From assembly GCA_003194525.1 (NCBI GenBank), contig NBIV01000007.1, forward strand, positions 496,001 through 560,000: DNA of 64,000 nucleotides, written 5' to 3'. How positions within the stretch are numbered: position 1 is the first letter of the stretch; every line of letters begins with the position of its first letter. This DNA is from Gracilariopsis chorda (taxonomy: Eukaryota > Rhodophyta > Florideophyceae > Gracilariales > Gracilariaceae). Below the pieces are notes generated by a model. That model was not told the DNA's origin. It saw nothing but the letters and a program-made list of their open reading frames with translations, and did no database searches. Of this stretch, positions 1-9,844 are shown one piece after another. Made by a program: the position numbers and the translations under genes.

Positions 1-958
1 CTACGTCTATCTCCGACATCGGTATACCTCCATCTTGCTCCTCTGTGTCATCTCTCGGGCTTCTCCTCAAGTCATGCCGCCGCTTTGTCACACGCGCATC
101 ACGTTTTCCCACCTTCAGTTTTGCACGCAAGCGAAAAGTCTCAGGCCCAAGCGTTGCTTAACTTCACGCGCCGGACGCGTGTAACGCATCTCGTTGCTGT
201 ACCAGCCACTTTGCAGCTGCTCTGCGATGCTGCCCAAGATATCGCTCTTCCCGACGTTCGGGTTGTTTTGTACGGTGGTGCTCGAGCTGATGCACCACTT
301 GTTGCGACACTTTCGCAGTTGTGTCCACACGCCAGTGTTCTCGGCGCATATGGAATGTCCGAAGCTGCCAGCAGTGTGATTATGCAAGAACATCCGGAAC
401 GAGCGTATATACTTCCGCATTTCGCAGCTCGCATCGTGGATACATCTACTGGACGCACTTGCAAAGCAGGAGAGCGAGGTGAGTTATGGTTGAGCGGGGC
501 CGCTTTGTTTAGTGGATACGCTTCTTTACCAGCGCGTGCGCGCTTTCAAGAAGGATTTTTTTCGAACGGGCGATGTGATCGTGCAAAATGATGACGGAAG
601 CGTCATTGTGTTGGGACGTGTAGCAGACACTATTCGTTCCGCAGGGGAAACGGTATGGCCTGTGGAAGTTGAAGACGCTCTGACCGCCCATCCCATCGTG
701 AAGGAAGCCGTTGTAGTAGGTGTGCCACATCGAGTACTTGGAGAAGCCGTTGTGGCTGCTGTTGTGTTGATGGTTCGGGAGGCAATTACAGGCGTTGTTA
801 CCACGCTTATGAAAACATGTAGAGAGTCTTTGGCGCACTACAAATGCCCGAAAAGAATCGTTGTGACCGAATATTTGCCCAGAAACGCCAACGGGAAAGT
901 CAGTCGCGCAGATGTTCGGCGCATGTTCGGAGCGGATAGAAGAGCTGCGCGTATGTGA
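1..958 (+). CDS. menE: MenE/AAE14-like acyl-activating enzyme (2-succinylbenzoate-CoA ligase-like), 5'-partial, one frameshift
   Basis: The C-terminal ~315 residues of an ANL-superfamily acyl-CoA synthetase. Frame 1 is open from the first base, so the true start lies upstream of the window. Visible motifs are the A5 motif YGMSEA (near 350), GELWLSG (near 480), the RTGD hinge (near 575) and the C-terminal catalytic-lysine motif NGKV (near 893). Length, motif spacing and the short C-terminal domain fit MenE of bacteria and AAE14 of plants, which make 2-succinylbenzoyl-CoA for phylloquinone/menaquinone. A different small-acid CoA ligase cannot be excluded, but a menA gene 7 kb downstream supports the pathway. 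The frame breaks in a seven-T run around 566-572: upstream is frame 1, downstream frame 2. With six Ts the protein would read straight through into the RTGD motif. This is either an assembly error or a fresh pseudogene. The stop codon is at 956-958. Confidence 0.75.
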
Positions 959-2456
959 GGATTGTTTTTCCTGGACGAGCTACCGAACCCTACGCGCTCA
1001 AGTCGTTTTGCTTCTCTACGCCGCTGAGTGTTCAGAAGAGACTTCCACGTTGGTGTATCTGTGAATTAAAGCAGCCCGTTTCAGAAATGGTGAGTGCTTT
1101 ATTCACGAGTATCGACTTTCATTGGGTTTGTAGAGAATTGGATGCAGTTCTAATTCCATCTCACGAATGTTTAGAAAGGACGCGCTTTGGAAAATGGTTT
1201 ATCATCTCCAGTACTCCGAAGGTACCGCTGGTCCTAACTTCGTTAGGTTCTCAAGTATCCTTGGGGCACACTCGGTTCCACCTTGTCTCCCATGCGTGCC
1301 GAGATCCATGGAAAGGTGGTCCTGCTACCTCCTCAAAATCAAGTCCTTGACATCGTGGAACTTAGCTCAAAGAACATCTCATCCGCATTAATCATATCTC
1401 ATCGCATCATGTAACCGTCAGTCCAAGTGCAAGACTTGACCACTTGATATGATGACGAATTGTGTTAACAAACTGCAAGAACGTGACAACCTTGAGAAAT
1501 CCATCCCAAGATGGAACATAAGATTCGTGTCAAATATATCCAAGCTCCTCAAACATATGATCACGTATCAGTACAATACGCCACGACGACTTGCTATTTT
1601 TGATGTGTCTCATTTTTGTAGTACCATCCGCTGCTGCTAAAGTAGATTTTACCTTTTTTGTTCCTTGTGCGCAGTTCTTGATTTCCACAATACCGCAAAA
1701 AACGTTTCCAGTGTTGCCCCTATTGCGTTGCTAGGCTCATACAGATTGTTCTCAACAAATTGGATCTGTACGAGATTCTTGGCTGCTGTTCTCTGTGATT
1801 GATGTGTGCAGCAAACATCTCGTTAGTCCAGAATCGAGAAAGCATCGTGCCTCGTTCCATGAGTTAAATGTGGAATGGGACATTGGAGATAACAATTCCG
1901 GTTTCTTTTCGACTAGGAATCTATAACAATAGTCTGAAACATAGCCATGAGTCTTGTTCGCACCTCACACGTCTCTTGCTCGCATGGCCACTCCACAGAT
2001 CTTGCAGTGTTTAAATTCATACAATGTACTTGTATGTACGTGTTGAGATGACTTCTCCCAATTGCCGTAATACATGCGAAAAAGGTGTCTTGGTGCCGCC
2101 GAATCCTTCCAGTCTTTATCCCTGTACAGAGTACCTGAGGATGGAACGCTCCCAGGGCTACGCTTTTCTCTTCTTTTAGTTGGACATCACGGAGTCTTTA
2201 TGTTGAATCATCAGTAGGAAAATCCAGAAGTGTTCTATTAATATGAAGCCGAGAAAGGTTCAGGCCATCACAATGATGTCTTTGACCAAGCAACATGAAA
2301 CCTTGACGAACGCGTACGCACGCGAGGGCTTTTCATATGGTGTGCCTGATCCTTCGTCACTGTTTCCCGACTGGAGCGAGATGTATACTCGATTGAGTCT
2401 CCGTCACTTGGACTGGTAGTAAGGTTTAAAAACGTCCGGCTCTCCACATGTGGTTT
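959..2456. other. Intergenic, no recognisable gene
   Basis: The stretch downstream of the acyl-activating enzyme holds only short overlapping open frames (for example 955-1350 and 1449-1640). They have no recognisable motif and unconvincing residue composition. No repeat, RNA gene or transposon terminus was recognised. It presumably contains the 3' untranslated region of the upstream gene. Confidence 0.5.
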
Positions 2457-2527
2457 CAGATGAGACGGAACAGTCGTTATCAGCGGTTGAAGCTCAAACG
2501 CTCATAACTACTGTTCCGTCTCATCTG
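2457..2527. repeat. 71-nt near-perfect hairpin
   Basis: An inverted repeat. The outer 18 bp (2457-2474 against 2510-2527) pair perfectly. The inner stem continues with mismatches at 2475/2509, 2481/2503 and 2486/2498, giving 29 pairs of 32. The loop is only seven bases (2489-2495). The length, small loop and scattered mismatches are those of a miRNA-type precursor, but a tiny foldback transposon remnant or a structured regulatory RNA fits equally well. The stem is symmetric, so the transcribed strand cannot be told. Confidence 0.8.
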
Positions 2528-5500
2528 TCCATCTTCCTCCGGTCAGTAGCAGATGCAAAAGTTACTGGGTAAAGGAGCAGAGATCAAAGACATAGTTTTG
2601 CCGTGAGCTAATTGGCGAAAAGATAGATCCGCAGTAGATTGAAGGGGCGCATTCGGCAGCAGTAACAAAGATGGCTTGCGTATGATCACAACGGCCTGAA
2701 TGAGAAGCAAAATGCCTTTTTTTCGTTAAGAATATGTCAAGGCAACATTAGAGTCTGGCTCCTGTCTGCGGGCTGCATTGGTTCAAGGGCATCGTACAAA
2801 AGAATTACTAATAAAGTAGAGAGGTAGAAGGTTGGCGTTCGCACAGCCTGAGCTTGTCAACTCGGACTGTGTGTGTGTGTGTGTGAGTGTGTGTGTTTTA
2901 TGGGCAGTGCTCCTAATTCCAAGGCAACGGTATTAACTCTTGCTGGGGTACAAGCCGATCCGCCTTCACGAGGTGTACCCGTCTTCCTTCCGCCAACGAG
3001 GGAAGCGAAATGGACAGGCGATTGGGTCTCTCACGAAGACCAACAACCTTTCAGCCACCACACACTTTTGCTGCCTTTTCAGAAAGTCGGCAAACTTCAG
3101 CGAATCGAACTGCATGAGCCCTGTGAGTGTGGAAACGTCACTTTGTTCACCTAGAACAGAATGCATTGTTCCGCTGATGTACCAGACCCTTTGACTGATT
3201 CAAGATCGTACAAGAGCAAAGTGGATCCGCAACGTGGCCTAGTATTACGCCCAGCTTCAGAGCAACATAGATGTTGTTGAGACGACAGAAGTTGTGGCTG
3301 CAAACGGCAGTGATTTAGTCCTCGCGTCAGAAGTTTGCACATCTCTGATCCCACTATCACTGTCTCTCTTCAAGCGAAAACAGTGAGATCGCATTAGGAT
3401 CAGAAGAATAAAGGCCTCCCTCATTGATCTCAGAGAAAGATCAACGAGGCAGACGTGCCCTCTCCTTTCCCCCCAGGTTCTCGAAGAAGAAATCCATCGG
3501 CCTCTCAAAGAAAAGAATCCGAGCGGCCGCTACAGATCTTAACATCAAGCATGAGAATTTGGTATTTGAGGCAAGGATTAGCTCCAGAGTTGTTAGGTCG
3601 AAGTAGTTCAAATTCCCCAGGTCTATGAAGCTTAGCTCTCCGATACTGCGTTGTTGACTACGTTACTACTTGTGTACGATACAAGGTTCGATTGTGCAGT
3701 TCGCATGCAGTACGCCAAGTCACACTGGTCGTTTGTCGGAACGGTCGTAAACTTCTTTTGTTGTTTTTATGTGATCCGCTCTGTCCTCTGTATGTTTTTG
3801 TCCGTGCCAGAACGGAGAATAACAAGGTACTCAATTCGCGTTATTGTTTCTGTTGTTCTACTTTTTTTGCACGTTCTTCTTCTTCTTCACTGTAGGCCCT
3901 TGATGTCTAAATACAACATAAGGGTAAAGCGTATCTGGTTAAAGACACTTTTCTCTCCCCAGGAAACCAAGGATTTTCCGCGGTCACTTTTGCACGTTCT
4001 GTCACTGAATCTAGCAGAAGCAGTCCACCGTTCTTGCTTTTTGGTTTCTTTTCACTTTAGGTCCCTGTGTTTCTAGAATTAAAGAGAGAGAGAGAGCCGT
4101 TTGTTCACTTTTATGCATGCCACTCGCATTTTATAGAAGAAGGAGAAGATGCATTCCAACATCACACTGTCCTCGGAGAATATGTCGCCACCCATTGCGA
4201 AACAGAAAAAAAAGGAAGATCAGACGGGTTTGCAAAAGAAGGTTCTTTGTGTACTAGCCGTTCTCTCAGCACATAGATCTCTGTCGCTACTGACTACCTG
4301 CAGGCAAAACCTGCCTAAATTAAGAGTCGAGGAAACCAGCTCTTTTTCTTTTACCTGAATGCGTTGGTCTCCTTTGGAGACCCAACCGCGGATATGTTTC
4401 GCTTCCCTAAAGTGAAGGCTTTAATTTACTTATCTACCTCCGTCGTAGGTTTTGCAAGGGGATGCAGCACAAAAGAAAGCAGAGGTGGGTGCAAAGAGAG
4501 GTGTGGATCACTCCTCTAAATGCATATACCAAATCCTTTCGGGAAGAACCTACAACACGAAAAGGTAAAGTAGTCCAGAGCGATGGCCAGGTATATTTAT
4601 GCTTTCCTAAGGGAGAGATCTATATCTACTGCGTTACAGTGCGCCCTCGTCCCCTCACTATGGCGTTGTGGTAGAATCTCAGCCTAGCTAGGTTAACGAA
4701 TTTGGGCGTGGTACTTTAATGCTAGTTCATTATTGTTGTCGAAGATACATTGTAGCGATGTCGAACACAGTATGTAGTCTGGCTACCATACTCCAAAAAC
4801 AAAAGTCTATGAAAGACCGTTTTGCTTCGAAACGGAGCAAGAGGTCTGGCCATGTCGCAACGCCAATCCAGTTCTGGTCGCTGTTCTACCAGTCCGAAGT
4901 CCATCTGCAACTTGTTGAATGCTACAGATTGTATTCAATATCTATGTCCATCTATTCTATATTGCAGTAATGCCTTTAAACAAAAAAAGGACACTGACCG
5001 CTACACTAACCGTCCCTCTACGCTCAGAGGCCGCCAATTCAGTGGAGACCACGCTAGCAAGCAAGGACTCTCTCTCCATACCGTGACACATGGCTCATGC
5101 TCTGTCTCCTTTAACTGCTGCTCCCCTTCTCTCCTCCCCCCGTCGCAGCAGCCATGTTGCGCTCACAGGTCAGTATTCTGGAATATGGTCAGATCCGCGT
5201 TAAGCATGTGCGGCGAGACCCGATCTTGGATTTTTCGTGACAACGAATAGAGGCCGAAGCGTGCAATACAATCACTGCCTGAACCGGCTTTCCAGTGGGT
5301 AATGCCACACGTGTCTTATGTAAGACAGCAATGACATTGGCTTACAATGCATCTCGATCGTATATTTCTTATTGGGGGGTAGGTATGGCATGTGGATCGT
5401 AGTTCCAGTCTCCAACTTTACATTTCTCTCGTGCTTTGGTTGTTGGGAGACCGGGAAGCACACAGCTCTCACTAACTCTATGCTTTCTGCTTCTGCTCAC

Positions 5501-6965
5501 CTGACGACGAACGCAAAACCAACCGCCTGTTTCGATACCGCGCTACCCACGCACTAAACCCGTCGCTAACAGGTGATAAAGGTTCCTCCTGCAATGGCTG
5601 TTGAACACCAGAGAAAAACCTCCTCAATGGCAATCGTAGAGGGATAAGCCTACACGATAGGGATTAGCTGAGATTTGTTGGGGACATTGGTGAGAAGGAT
5701 GCACCTCACGCCTTGATATATCCTCTCAACGTCCTTGTCTTAGTCATGGTAGCGACTCGAATCGGCGTTCATTGCATGCCCTGAAACGTTGTAGGTGTGC
5801 GGGCAGAGCGAGCGAGACGGTAAGGTAAGGTAGACTTGGCCTTTCACGTTTGAGTCAGTGTAAAACAAATACTATCGTTTAGGAGAAACATGAGTGCTGA
5901 CTACGAATGGCGAATGTGTATCGCCCGGCAAAGCGTTGGTGGAAGGAAGTTCGTAGCTTGATTCCCGATTCGATCGCGGATTTGCTCAGCTCGAACATAT
6001 CCGTTTGTGTAGGTTCAAGTACAGTACTGTTGCCATCTGTCACCGATTCGGCTTCCCCTTGCATATCGAGGTCGGAAAACAGGGCTGCAAATGGGGAATA
6101 CGCACAAGTTATCAACCGTTCCAAGCTCCAAGGCACCGGTCCGAGGCGACGCCGAGGCCCGATTATTGCACCGAGGATCTGGTCATGTCATGTTTGTCGA
6201 TAAGGACCGATCACAACCCCAACACGCCTGATACTGATACCGGGGATTGAAAGTAGCGACTACGTACAACTCGCCTTCTCAAACAGAATCAACAAGTCAG
6301 CAGATTCATGGTGCGGTCCAGCAACTTGAGGACCGGAGAAACGAGCAGAACTGGTAGTGTCTTCGCAGTCTCTGTTGATGTGAAGAACAAACAAAATGTG
6401 CTTATGTCTTCGTATTGCGTCCGCCCCGGTGGCCTGATATCCGGTATCAAGCTTGGTCCTGCTCGACAAATACATGTAACAGGGGTGGATTCTCGAGATG
6501 TACCACAGCGTTGGACGCAATGACGTAGAAGTACTTCGTAGTGCCAAGGTGGAGTTACTTGTACGCCCTTCCGTAACAAAAGTTGGTATCCCTATAATCC
6601 TTACTACCCTTGGTAGTAGTGGTGTAAACAAGCTGTACAAAGGTACCGGCACGATCGTGTGAGCAACTTGGTGAGATTCGAACTACGAATCTCGAAGGAC
6701 TTCAGTACCCTTTGGTACGTGTAGATACGGGTGAACATCAATGACACTCCTTGCGGTGTATCCCGACACCCTTTCAACCAGTTTCCGGCGGTGCATTTGT
6801 GCTTACTAAGCAGAAAACCTTGAGCCTTTGATGCAATTCAACTGATGTGATGGCCGAATGACCATAGCGCAATGCAAGTGCTTAAAACGCGCTCCACATC
6901 TGTACACTTCCGTATCGACATAATGCAGTCTTGTACACGCAGAGGTCCGGAATAATAGGAAGCTC
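2528..6965. other. Long intergenic stretch without a supported gene
   Basis: About 4.4 kb with no recognisable protein, RNA gene or transposon end. It contains a TG microsatellite (2869-2896), GA- and CTT-rich runs near 3870-4095, and several open frames. One of 141 codons at 3651-4076 is hydrophobic but has no family signature. Another of 130 codons lies at 6260-6652 on the minus strand. An 8-bp stem with a 5-nt loop lies at 6673-6693. I see nothing that makes any of these frames more than chance. Confidence 0.5.
2869..2896. repeat. (TG)n microsatellite
   Basis: An uninterrupted TG run, broken once by an A near 2886, then continuing to about 2896. Confidence 0.9.
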
Positions 6966-7784
6966 TCAGTCCGATGAACAGGCCATGCAGGTGAGATATC
7001 CCTTCCCGAGACACCTGGAACAAACTTCATGAGATTCACTTTGTTGCAGTTCAGCCGTTACGTCAGCAGCTTTCTGCAACGCCAGAAGTCGTTTCGCATA
7101 CCGAACCTGCAAAACACTGCAGCCCCCAACCATATCATCATTGCCAGCATCGGGTTCGTTCTCAACGCCATCCATCTGCCTGCTGGTCAACAGCGCAATC
7201 TTACGTTGCCCCTCAAGAACGGAACGTTGCAAAACATGTCCACCGCATTTGGAGCACGGAAGTCGCCCCGTTCCAGAGCACACGCGACACCGTGAACGCT
7301 CTGTGGCAGGACAGTTACGCGCGTTATGCCCGGTTTGACCGCAGTTTCCGCAGCGTTGTTGAAACCAAGAGGACACTGGACTGGGACAGCTGCGCACGTT
7401 GTGGCCGCGCTTGCCGCACCGGGAGCAGCGGTACGGCCGGATCGTTGTTCGACGTCGGCAGACGGCTGAAGGTTCCGTGGACGCAGGGGGAGCGGCTGCG
7501 TTGGACGCCGCTTGTAACACTGACACTGGCGCGGCGAACAGCGGAGAGGTAGAATTGGGCGCGGCGGCGCGTTTGGCTGCGCGGGAGGACTGATGGTAGC
7601 GGACGGCGGGCTGCGACATTCGCCAGAGAGAATTTGCTGGGAGAGATGCAACTAGTGGAGGGGGGAAGAATTCGTCGGAGTAGGGAGATTGTTCAGTTGG
7701 GGAGAGGGAGAAGTTGGCGGAACGTCTACGGTTACAACTTGTAGAAGAAGACAGGAGCTGCAGAAATGCGGAGATGACGCGCAA
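6966..7784 (-). CDS. Protein with two CCHC zinc knuckles and DnaJ-type cysteine-rich repeats, probably organelle-targeted
   Basis: A 272-residue protein. Residues 1-100 are rich in S, A, P and R with few acidic residues, as in a plastid or mitochondrial transit peptide. Two retroviral-type zinc knuckles follow (C120-C123-H128-C133 and C145-C148-H153-C158), separated by a short linker. Then come cysteine pairs of DnaJ central-domain type: C166-C169 followed by SGTG, C177-C180 followed by GG, C255-C258 followed by LGKG, and C266-C269 at the extreme C-terminus. The two halves of the cysteine-rich part are split by about 75 residues. In plants, small DnaJ-type zinc proteins (BSD2, PSA2 and relatives) act in assembly of Rubisco or photosystems, while zinc knuckles bind RNA or single-stranded DNA. 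I do not recognise the exact orthologue. A shorter start at Met56 is possible. It is transcribed divergently from the menA-like gene. Confidence 0.75.
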   Translation of the reverse strand: MRVISAFLQLLSSSTSCNRRRSANFSLSPTEQSPYSDEFFPPPLVASLPANSLWRMSQPAVRYHQSSRAAKRAAAPNSTSPLFAAPVSVLQAASNAAAPPASTEPSAVCRRRTTIRPYRCSRCGKRGHNVRSCPSPVSSWFQQRCGNCGQTGHNARNCPATERSRCRVCSGTGRLPCSKCGGHVLQRSVLEGQRKIALLTSRQMDGVENEPDAGNDDMVGGCSVLQVRYAKRLLALQKAADVTAELQQSESHEVCSRCLGKGYLTCMACSSD

Positions 7785-8235
7785 TATCTGCGCCTCGGCA
7801 GAATTAATTTTTTAGCTGTGAGCCTCACAGTGTGAGACAAAAATAGCAATCCTACCCTTGGTAATTATAAGTAACCACTCACTACACTAGCTCTGCACAC
7901 CCTTCTGATTGCTAGCAATTGCTAAACCCTTTACCTTGTGAAAAAATGTGGCTGCGATTGGCGACAACACATCGTGCGATGTAGATGTCGTATCCGTTGC
8001 TGGCAGTTGATACGGTCGGCGCGTCTGACGTCGTGACATGTACCTCGTCAACGGTGTACCCGTGTACATGTCAATCTGTCTGGACCCCCTTTGGATCATA
8101 GCAATATGAGCTGGTAGGACTGCTAACTTCGCAGAGCTGAGGGTTGGCGATAGAAACGCGTAACCCTTGTCGTATCTACCGCTGGGCCCTTGTGGTACCT
8201 TTGGTAGACAATGGTCATGGTGAGATCCGTCTTCG
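7785..8235. promoter_or_regulatory. Shared divergent promoter region
   Basis: The 451 bp between the divergent zinc-protein gene (minus) and the menA-like gene (plus) must carry both promoters if the starts are right. It contains a perfect 7-bp inverted repeat with a one-base centre at 7816-7830 (CTGTGAG-C-CTCACAG), followed at once by another GTGTGAG. This is a reasonable candidate transcription-factor site. No clear TATA box was assigned. Confidence 0.4.
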
Positions 8236-9321
8236 TTGCGCTCCTCCATGTCAGGTACTGTAGCTAGTAGATGTCGATCTCCGCCCTCCATCGCAATGAT
8301 CGGAGTTACCCAATCTCCTAAGGGCGCCCACCAGCTGCAGAGCACCTCCGACCTCTATCCTTCATCCTCCCTAGCCACCCCGAGAACAAACTATCATCTA
8401 TGGCTAGCCGCCATAAAACCCCCAATGTATACCGTCGCCATAGCGCCCATGACAGTCGGAGCCTTCAGTGCATACGCACTCAACGACACCCTGCATCTAC
8501 CCTCCTTCCTCTTCTCCACCTTTGCATCAGTTTGCATCATCGCCTGGCTTAACCTCACCAATGACGCCTTCGACTTCGAGACCGGTGTCGACAAGAACAA
8601 GAAAGAAAGCGTTGTCAACCTGCTCGGCGGCACAAACCGCGCGAAGAATTTCGTACTCATGCTCGCCATTACACTCCTAAGCATCGCATTTGCGCTTCTA
8701 TACCTTGCCTTTCGCCACGACACGGCTCCTCTCATAGCGTTGTTCATCGCAGTCTTAGAAGGCTATGTTTATCAGGGCCCGCCTTTCCGCCTCAGCTACA
8801 AGGGCCTTGGCGAGTTTCTCTGTTTTACATCCTGGTTCATTGCCACCACGGCAATGCACTATTCCCAAACCCCTGTGGATACCGCTCTGCCCCTCTCCGA
8901 AAGACTTCGCGCCCTCTTCCTGCTCCCGCTCACTTCGAAGCACGTCCTAGCACCGGCCACTTTAGTCGCCTATCCTACAACCCTCATCCTGTTTTCATCT
9001 CATTTCCACCAGATTCATGACGATGCAGCAGTTGGAAAGCGCTCTCCGATAGTTCGTCTCGGAACTTTGCTCGCATCTCGAGTTCTTGCCATAGCTGTAG
9101 GCGCATTGTGTCTTCTTCAAGTCTATTTCTACTTATCATCCTCGCTCCCTTTCCTACCGTTTGTGCTCTCGGCTTTCGCCTTCCCTCTCGCGATCAAGCT
9201 TGCGCTATTCGTGCTGCACTATCATGACAAGCCTAACTTTGTCAGGGCTGCAAAGTACAAGGCTGTTGCTTTTCATTTTGTGCATGGTATGTTACTTTCT
9301 CTTGGATACTGGCTCAGTTAA
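8236..9321 (+). CDS. menA: MenA/ABC4-like 1,4-dihydroxy-2-naphthoate prenyl/phytyltransferase
   Basis: A 361-residue UbiA-family membrane prenyltransferase. The first Asp-rich motif is NDAFDFETGVD (residues 109-119), and a second polar motif HFHQIHDDAAVGKRSPIVRL lies at residues 256-275. Between them is YQGPPFRLSYKGLGE-type sequence (179-193), typical of cyanobacterial and plastid MenA rather than of ubiquinone (COQ2) or heme (COX10) enzymes. About eight to nine hydrophobic segments follow residue 58. The enzyme attaches a phytyl or polyprenyl chain to dihydroxynaphthoate, giving the precursor of phylloquinone or menaquinone, the A1 cofactor of photosystem I. The ~50 residues before the conserved start look like a transit peptide. 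Met21 (8296) is an alternative start. The gene is a single uninterrupted reading frame. It converges on the HCF173-like gene. Confidence 0.9.
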   Translation: MRSSMSGTVASRCRSPPSIAMIGVTQSPKGAHQLQSTSDLYPSSSLATPRTNYHLWLAAIKPPMYTVAIAPMTVGAFSAYALNDTLHLPSFLFSTFASVCIIAWLNLTNDAFDFETGVDKNKKESVVNLLGGTNRAKNFVLMLAITLLSIAFALLYLAFRHDTAPLIALFIAVLEGYVYQGPPFRLSYKGLGEFLCFTSWFIATTAMHYSQTPVDTALPLSERLRALFLLPLTSKHVLAPATLVAYPTTLILFSSHFHQIHDDAAVGKRSPIVRLGTLLASRVLAIAVGALCLLQVYFYLSSSLPFLPFVLSAFAFPLAIKLALFVLHYHDKPNFVRAAKYKAVAFHFVHGMLLSLGYWLS

Positions 9322-9844
9322 ACGCACTTTTCCGCGGTGTACCCGCAACACGTTATCATGTCTTGTCTTCCAAATCAAGCCACGTACCATAGTTGCCCTG
9401 GTCAATTCACACTAGCGACGATGTACGTCTTGCAAACAGTCAAAAAGCACGGGGCGCAGTCTGTTGGTTTGCTGTGCGGAAGCTTAGGTTTACTCCAAGC
9501 CAATGTAATCGATTATTCACCGTGCTGTGTTTTGCTGCATACTTGTAAGATACGACTGATCGCGTTCTGTACATAGCACTCCTGGTTCTCGCATGTAGAG
9601 AACAAGTATACGGAAGTGCTTTCCTCAACTCAGACATGATGACTGATTCTGCCCCTGGTAGAACGCTTTATTGAGGCTGCAGTAGTTGTTTTTGCTGTTC
9701 TCATCGTCATTGCAACGAAGGACTAGCCAGATTGCTTTAGTTGCTACAACTGGCCTTCGTCAAGCGGAGCACACGCTTTCTAATCATTAAGACCTACGCA
9801 GTTCAATAACGGAATATTGCAAGTACGCAGTACATACAATCGTT
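9322..9844. other. Intergenic region between convergent genes
   Basis: 523 bp between the stop codons of the menA-like (plus) and HCF173-like (minus) genes. It should hold both 3' ends. No other feature is seen. Confidence 0.6.

Noticed and set aside
3651..4076. 141-codon hydrophobic plus-strand frame as a membrane protein
   Set aside because: Hydrophobicity stems from T/C-rich runs. There is no family resemblance and no conserved context.
6673..6693. A tRNA T-arm-like sequence (TTCGAATCTC) on the minus strand
   Set aside because: It forms an 8-bp stem with a 5-nt loop, not a 5-bp stem with a 7-nt loop, and no acceptor, D or anticodon arm is found around it.
7187..7651. 154-codon minus frame and the 7292-7593 plus frames
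   Set aside because: They are shadows of the zinc-knuckle/DnaJ-type gene in other registers.
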